Source: Acidobacteriota bacterium | GTDB taxonomy: Bacteria; Acidobacteriota; Terriglobia; Acidiferrales; 2-02-FULL-67-57 | DNA: 38,183 nucleotides | Assembly: GCA_022571295.1 (NCBI GenBank) | Contig: JACZYA010000013.1 | Location: forward strand, 1-38,183 | Direction of reading: 5' to 3' | Shown: positions 34,378 to 38,183 of the stretch, one piece after another | Position numbering within the stretch: position 1 is the stretch's first letter | How the letters are laid out: every line of letters begins with the position of its first letter | Position numbers and translations under genes: made by a program | Notes under the pieces: model-generated | The model's input: only the letters and a program-made list of their open reading frames with translations | Database searches by the model: none | What the model was told of the DNA's origin: nothing

Positions 34378-34462
34378 GCGGAAGTGGTGGAACTGGCAGA
34401 CACGCCGTCTTGAGGGGGCGGTGCCGAAAGGCTTGTGGGTTCGAATCCCACCTTCCGCACCA
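34378..34462 (+). tRNA. tRNA-Leu (anticodon GAG)
   Basis: The acceptor arms GCGGAAG and CTTCCGC pair perfectly, followed by A and an encoded CCA. The anticodon stem is CCGTC / GGCGG and its loop TTGAGGG gives anticodon GAG, reading CUC and CUU. A long variable arm (TGCCGAAAGGCTT), as expected for class II tRNA, and the T-arm GTGGGTTCGAATCCCAC are present. It is 85 nt including CCA. It follows secG by 33 bases. T residues follow at once. Confidence 0.96.
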
Positions 34463-34651
34463 TTTTTCCTCTGGTGAGCGCCTCTGCGCAGTGCGCCCGG
34501 CAGGCTTGGATTCCATCCTTGACGGAAACGACGACGGAATGCAGATGTCCCTACTGGAACCTCTCCAACCTGACAAGTACAATCGGGGAGAGGGGACTCA
34601 GTTCGCCGCCACAGTTGCCGTCGGTCGGGCATCAGGCATCTGAGTGAAGTG

Positions 34652-35038
34652 ATGCGTTGGGTTTGTCCGCGCTGCCGCCGCCCCATCACCCTCGCGTATT
34701 CCACCTGTCCTTTTTGTTCCTCCGCAGAAGCTGCCGGCAGCGTTGGTCCGGCCGCCTCGGCGGTGCGCCCGGACAGCCCGGCTGTGCCGGAGGAGCAGCG
34801 CGCACAGCGGCCGGGTTCGCCTCCGGCGCGCGCAGCAGTTCCCCCTCAGCCCGTGCGCAGAGTCTCCCGGCCGGTCGCCCGCGCGAGGAGAAAAGGCAGC
34901 GCGCTGGGGCGTGTCGCCCGACTAGGCGCAGGGTTTGCGCTGGTGGTGCTGGGTGTGGCGCTGGTGGGGACAATGCTTTGGCTGTGGCTTTCCACCCAGC
35001 CGGGTTGGCAGGAGTGGTTCGAGCAGTGGACCCCTTGA
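34652..35038 (+). CDS. Zinc-ribbon membrane protein
   Basis: The 128-aa product begins MRWVCPRCRRP and has a CPRC and CPFC zinc-ribbon pair (residues 5-22). A Pro/Ala/Arg-rich linker follows, then one membrane segment near 95-115 (LGAGFALVVLGVALVGTMLWLWL) and a short Trp-rich end (PGWQEWFEQWTP). I do not recognise a named family. It would be a cytoplasmic zinc ribbon anchored by one C-terminal helix. The ATG at 34652 is preferred over the overlapping GTG 34649. Confidence 0.75.
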   Translation: MRWVCPRCRRPITLAYSTCPFCSSAEAAGSVGPAASAVRPDSPAVPEEQRAQRPGSPPARAAVPPQPVRRVSRPVARARRKGSALGRVARLGAGFALVVLGVALVGTMLWLWLSTQPGWQEWFEQWTP

Positions 35039-35126
35039 GAGCATTCCGGGCGGCGGATTCGTTCGTGTCTTGACTTTGCCTGTTGCCTGTGTTCCGATGG
35101 GCGGAACACGGGCCGAGGCGGAACTC

Positions 35127-35558
35127 ATGGCGAAAAAGTTGGAACTCGTAAAAGATATCATGACGAGCAGCGTCACCACTGTGGACCACGAGGCGCGCTT
35201 GCTGGATGCCGCCCTGCTGATGCGGTCGAGCGGCTTCCGCCATGTGCCGGTGGTGGACAATGGCCGGCTGGTGGGCATCATTTCCGACCGCGACGTCAAG
35301 GGCGCTTCTCCCTCCCTCTTCGCGGAAATCTCCCAGGAGGAATACAATCGTATCTTTGAGACCACCCCGGTCGCAAAGGTCATGACCAAAGATCCCCAAA
35401 CCGTCACGCCCGATGCCGCGCTGAAGGACGTGGTGGCCATGATGCAGGAGAACAAATTCGGCGCAGTGCCCATTGTCGAAGGTGACAATAAGCTGGTCGG
35501 CATTGTGACCAGTAATGATATGTTGGTTCTTCTCCGTACCCTGCTGGAGCAATCCTGA
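35127..35558 (+). CDS. Two-CBS-domain protein
   Basis: The 143-aa product is essentially two CBS domains (about 9-60 and 83-138), starting VKDIMTSSVTTV and VAKVMTKDPQTV, each ending in the VGI(I/V)(S/T)..D motif. CBS pairs bind adenosine nucleotides and regulate partners. The track start at 34935 lies inside the preceding gene; ATG 35127 has a CGAGGCGG upstream and gives a compact family-like start. ATG 35097 is an alternative. No partner can be named from context. Confidence 0.88.
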   Translation: MAKKLELVKDIMTSSVTTVDHEARLLDAALLMRSSGFRHVPVVDNGRLVGIISDRDVKGASPSLFAEISQEEYNRIFETTPVAKVMTKDPQTVTPDAALKDVVAMMQENKFGAVPIVEGDNKLVGIVTSNDMLVLLRTLLEQS

Positions 35559-35575
35559 GCCCCTCGCGTTTTTTC

Positions 35576-35584
35576 TGCTACGAT
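35576..35584 (+). promoter_or_regulatory. Possible extended -10 element downstream of the CBS gene
   Basis: TGCTACGAT matches the extended -10 form seen at three other sites here. It lies 218 bases before the E1 gene, giving a long leader if used. The second promoter below is nearer. Confidence 0.35.
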
Positions 35585-35741
35585 TACCCCCCGCGCATTC
35601 GGATTTCCCGTCGCTGAGGTATTGAACCAAGTGACGACGCGCGTCCTTCCGGTGGAGTGAGGCGGTCGGCTTGTTTTCCTGCTGCTGCCGAGGCGAATGG
35701 ATTTCCCATTTCCACTGCGCCGGTTTGGAGGCAGATATAGG

Positions 35742-35771
35742 TTGCCAAGCGGGCGGGCAAACACATAGAAT
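35742..35771 (+). promoter_or_regulatory. Promoter of the E1 fusion gene
   Basis: TTGCCA, 18 bases, TAGAAT, positioned about 30 bases before the ATG. The spacer is slightly long but both boxes are reasonable. A CCGGAGAC precedes the start codon. Confidence 0.55.
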
Positions 35772-35801
35772 TTTAGGGGTATTTTCCCGGAGACAAGACA
35801 G

Positions 35802-37946
35802 ATGGCGGCGGAACCAGGAGTGAAAAACGCGGCGGCCGGGATCGCGGCGGAGAAGTACCACGGGCTCGACCGCGCGGCGCTGGTGCGCCTCTACCGCACC
35901 ATGTACCTCTCGCGCAAAATGGACGACCGCGAGATGCAGCTCAAGCGCCAGCAGAAAATTTTCTTCCAGATCAGCGGCGCCGGGCACGAAGCGGTGCTGG
36001 CGGCCGCCGGGCTGGCACTCAAGCCCGGCTACGACTGGTTCTATGCCTACTACCGCGACCGCGCCCTTTGCCTCGCGCTCGGCATGACCCCGCTGGAGCA
36101 GTTGCTGGAAGCTGTGGGTGCCAAAGACGACCCCAACTCCGGCGGCCGCCAGATGCCCTCCCACTGGGGCCACAAGAAGCTGAACATCGTCTCCCGGAGT
36201 TCCTGCACCGGCACGCAGTTCTTGCAAGCCGTGGGCTGCGCCGCAGCGGGCGTGTACTTCGCCCGGCAGCCCCAGGCGGCTCAAGCCGGTGGCGCCAAGT
36301 TCAAGAATGACGAGGTGGTCTACGTCTCCGGCGGCGACGGCGCCACCAGCGAGGGCGAGTTCTTTGAAGCGCTCAACTCCGCCTGCAACCTCAAGCTGCC
36401 GGTGCTGTTCCTGATCGAGGATAACGGCTACGCTATCAGCGTGCCGGTTGAAGTGCAGACCGCCGGCGGCAGCATCTCCGACTTGGTCCGCAACTTTCCC
36501 CACTTGCGGGTGTTGAACTGCGACGGCACCGACCCGCTGGAAAGTTACGCAGCCTTGACCAAAGCGGTGGCCCATTGCCGGGCCCGCAAAGGCCCCGCCC
36601 TGGTGCACGCCACTGTCATCCGCCCCTACTCCCACTCCATGTCCGACGACGAGCGCCTTTACCGCCCCACTGCCGAGCGCGAAGCTGAAGCCCGGCGCGA
36701 CCCCATCCCCAAGTTTGGCCTCTTCCTCATCCGCGAGAAGATTCTGGACGAAGACGAGTTGAATCGCCTGGAACAGGAAGTTGACAAGGAGATTCTTGCG
36801 GCCACCGACCAAGCTCTGGCAGCGGAGTTTCCCTCGCCGGAGAGCGCCACCCTCTACGTCTATTCGCCTGACGTGGACCCGACCTCGGACAATTTCTCCC
36901 GTCCGCCCCGAACCGAGGGCGGCGCTAAGACCATGGTGGATTTGATTAACGCTTGCCTGCACGACGAGATGGCACGCGACCCGCGCATTTTGGTTTTTGG
37001 CGAAGACGTGGCCGACGTCAGCCGCGAACAACACATCGAGCAAGTCAAAGGCAAAGGCGGCGTCTTCAAGTGCACTCACGGCTTGCAGAAGAAGTACGGC
37101 AGCCGCCGCGTCTTCAACTCGCCCCTGGCTGAGGCCAGCATCATCGGCCGCGCCGTTGGCATGGCCACGCGCGGCTTGAAGCCGGTGGTCGAGATTCAAT
37201 TCTTCGACTACATCTGGCCGGCGATGATGCAACTCCGCAACGAGATGGCGCTTCTGCGCTACCGCTCCGGTAATAATTTCAAGTGTCCCGCGGTCGTGCG
37301 CGTCCCCGTCGGCGGCTACCTTGGCGGCGGCGCTATTTACCACAGCCAGTCGGGCGAAGTGCTCTTCGCGCACACGCCCGGACTGCGGGTGGTGATGCCC
37401 GCGACCGCGCTCGACGCCAACGGCCTCCTGCGCACCGCCATCCGCTGCGACGACCCGGTGCTGTTCCTGGAGCCCAAGCACCTCTACCGGCAGGCCCACA
37501 ACCGCGCGCCCTATCCCGGCCCCGACTATATGGTGCCCTTCGGCCGGGCCAGCCGCGTGCGCGAGGGCACGGCGCTCACCATCGTCACCTACGGCTCGCT
37601 GGTCATCCGCTCGGTGCAAGCCGCAAAAACCTTGGAGAAGCAGGACGGCATTTCGGTGGAGATTCTCGACCTGCGCTCGCTCAGCCCTTACGATTGGGAA
37701 GCCATCGCCGCCTCGGTGCGCAAGACCAACCGCGCGCTGGTCGCCTACGAAGATACGCTTTCCTGGGGCTACGGCGCCGAAATTGCCGCGCGCATCAGCG
37801 ACGAGCTGTTCGAGCACCTCGACGCCCCCGTCCGCCGGGTGGCCGCGCTCGACACTTTCTGCGCTTACCAGCCCGCGCTGGAACGGGCCATCCTGCCCCA
37901 GACCGATGACGTGCTTGCCGCCGCGCGCGAGTTGCTGGCTTTTTAG
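35802..37946 (+). CDS. Fused 2-oxoacid dehydrogenase E1 alpha-beta
   Basis: E1 decarboxylates a 2-oxoacid using thiamine diphosphate and passes the acyl group to E2. The 714-aa product fuses alpha (about 20-360) and beta (about 377-714), usually separate. The alpha part has [12 protein letters not shown]-like start, the TPP motif [10 protein letters not shown] (about 177) with IEDNGYAI about 30 residues on. The beta part has [24 protein letters not shown] and [15 protein letters not shown]. The sequence resembles branched-chain 2-oxoacid dehydrogenase E1 (BkdA1/A2) rather than pyruvate dehydrogenase AceE. E2, E3 and their other genes are not in the window. Confidence 0.9.
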   Translation: MAAEPGVKNAAAGIAAEKYHGLDRAALVRLYRTMYLSRKMDDREMQLKRQQKIFFQISGAGHEAVLAAAGLALKPGYDWFYAYYRDRALCLALGMTPLEQLLEAVGAKDDPNSGGRQMPSHWGHKKLNIVSRSSCTGTQFLQAVGCAAAGVYFARQPQAAQAGGAKFKNDEVVYVSGGDGATSEGEFFEALNSACNLKLPVLFLIEDNGYAISVPVEVQTAGGSISDLVRNFPHLRVLNCDGTDPLESYAALTKAVAHCRARKGPALVHATVIRPYSHSMSDDERLYRPTAEREAEARRDPIPKFGLFLIREKILDEDELNRLEQEVDKEILAATDQALAAEFPSPESATLYVYSPDVDPTSDNFSRPPRTEGGAKTMVDLINACLHDEMARDPRILVFGEDVADVSREQHIEQVKGKGGVFKCTHGLQKKYGSRRVFNSPLAEASIIGRAVGMATRGLKPVVEIQFFDYIWPAMMQLRNEMALLRYRSGNNFKCPAVVRVPVGGYLGGGAIYHSQSGEVLFAHTPGLRVVMPATALDANGLLRTAIRCDDPVLFLEPKHLYRQAHNRAPYPGPDYMVPFGRASRVREGTALTIVTYGSLVIRSVQAAKTLEKQDGISVEILDLRSLSPYDWEAIAASVRKTNRALVAYEDTLSWGYGAEIAARISDELFEHLDAPVRRVAALDTFCAYQPALERAILPQTDDVLAAARELLAF

Positions 37947-37974
37947 GTGAGTGAGGGTACTGCAACTTACTAGG

Positions 37975-38074
37975 TTGTCATTCTGAGGAGGCGAAGCCGA
38001 CGAAGAATCTGCTTTTCTGCACCTTGCCAAGGGGAAGGGAACTTCTTGGTTCAAGCCTCCGTAGATAAAAGCAG
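37975..38074. repeat. Dispersed-type repeat after the E1 gene
   Basis: TGTCATTCTGAGGAGGCGAAG followed by CGACGAAGAATCTGC resembles a short intergenic motif that I recall as common in Acidobacteria and some other phyla. Its 3' end CTGCTTTT (38009-38016) is matched by AAAAGCAG (38067-38074), making a 50-base loop that contains a further CCAAG / CTTGG pair. No T-tract follows. The relationship to known repeats needs a search. Confidence 0.45.
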
Positions 38075-38085
38075 GGGGATGCGAG

Positions 38086-38183
38086 ATGACTTGCTACAAC
38101 TGCCAAAAGGAAATTGTTGAAGGTTCGCGCTACTGTTACCACTGCGGCGCGGCCCAAAAGCCGCTCACTCCGCCGCCGGTGGA
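38086..38183 (+). CDS. Zinc-ribbon protein, truncated at right edge
   Basis: Only 32 codons and two bases are visible, so it is 3' partial and below the ORF track limit. The product starts MTCYNCQKEIVEGSRYCYHCG: two Cys pairs (CYNC, CYHC) form a zinc ribbon, then a Pro-rich stretch begins (PLTPPPV). AGGGGGAT precedes the ATG. The layout (ribbon then low-complexity linker) is like the zinc-ribbon membrane protein at 34652, but their ribbons are not the same sequence. Confidence 0.75.
   Translation, partial: MTCYNCQKEIVEGSRYCYHCGAAQKPLTPPPV

Noticed and set aside
34463-34651. Hidden gene or RNA between tRNA-Leu and the zinc-ribbon gene
   Set aside because: Only an isolated TACAAT at 34578-34583 is visible; short overlapping track ORFs have no features.
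34686-38054. 1122-aa - strand ORF opposite the E1 gene
   Set aside because: Antisense shadow covering several real + genes, with no domain.

Overview
The window is GC-rich bacterial DNA and reads as part of an Acidobacteriota-type chromosome. The phylum is my inference from protein character: RpoA opens [13 protein letters not shown] has a domain IV insertion, S4, S14, L24 and L36 are all zinc-binding forms, and GHMP kinase and CPBP genes lie nearby. A search with rpoA, secY or rpsC would settle it. There is no sign of phage, plasmid or insertion sequence, and no CRISPR array.

Layout. (1) 1-709 holds no convincing gene, but it carries a textbook promoter (TTGACA-17-TACATT) and a structured leader for rpsL. 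(2) 710-21047 is the merged str, S10, spc and alpha cluster, all on the + strand: rpsL, rpsG, terminator, fusA, a small membrane-protein ORF missing from the ORF track, tuf, rpsJ, rplC-D-W-B, rpsS, rplV, rpsC, rplP, rpmC, rpsQ, rplN, rplX, rplE, rpsN, rpsH, rplF, rplR, rpsE, rpmD, rplO, secY, adk, map, infA, rpmJ, rpsM, rpsK, rpsD, rpoA and rplQ, ending in a UUCG-loop terminator. (3) guaB and secA lie on the - strand, convergent to that cluster, each with its own promoter. (4) A small nucleoside deoxyribosyltransferase-like gene on + is preceded by an octanucleotide tandem repeat and flanked by palindromic intergenic repeats. (5) A prohibitin/SPFH gene (-) is divergent from tdk (+), which is followed by a GHMP kinase, CPBP protease and secreted BamE-like gene set coupled by 4-nt overlaps. 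(6) gap-pgk-tpiA-secG is a glycolytic run ending in a translocase subunit, then tRNA-Leu(GAG). (7) A zinc-ribbon membrane protein, a two-CBS protein, a fused 2-oxoacid dehydrogenase E1 alpha-beta gene and a second zinc-ribbon gene cut by the right edge complete the window.

Functionally this is a growth core: ribosome, translation factors, RNA polymerase alpha, Sec translocase (SecY, SecA, SecG), N-terminal Met removal, adenylate and guanylate supply, dTMP salvage, lower glycolysis and 2-oxoacid oxidation. I found no clear new defence or mobile system. The parts most worth a second look are the fusA-tuf small ORF, the repeat-bounded deoxyribosyltransferase-like gene, the GHMP-CPBP-BamE-like cassette, the IMPDH flap insertion, and a recurring extended -10 promoter signature (TGCTANNAT).
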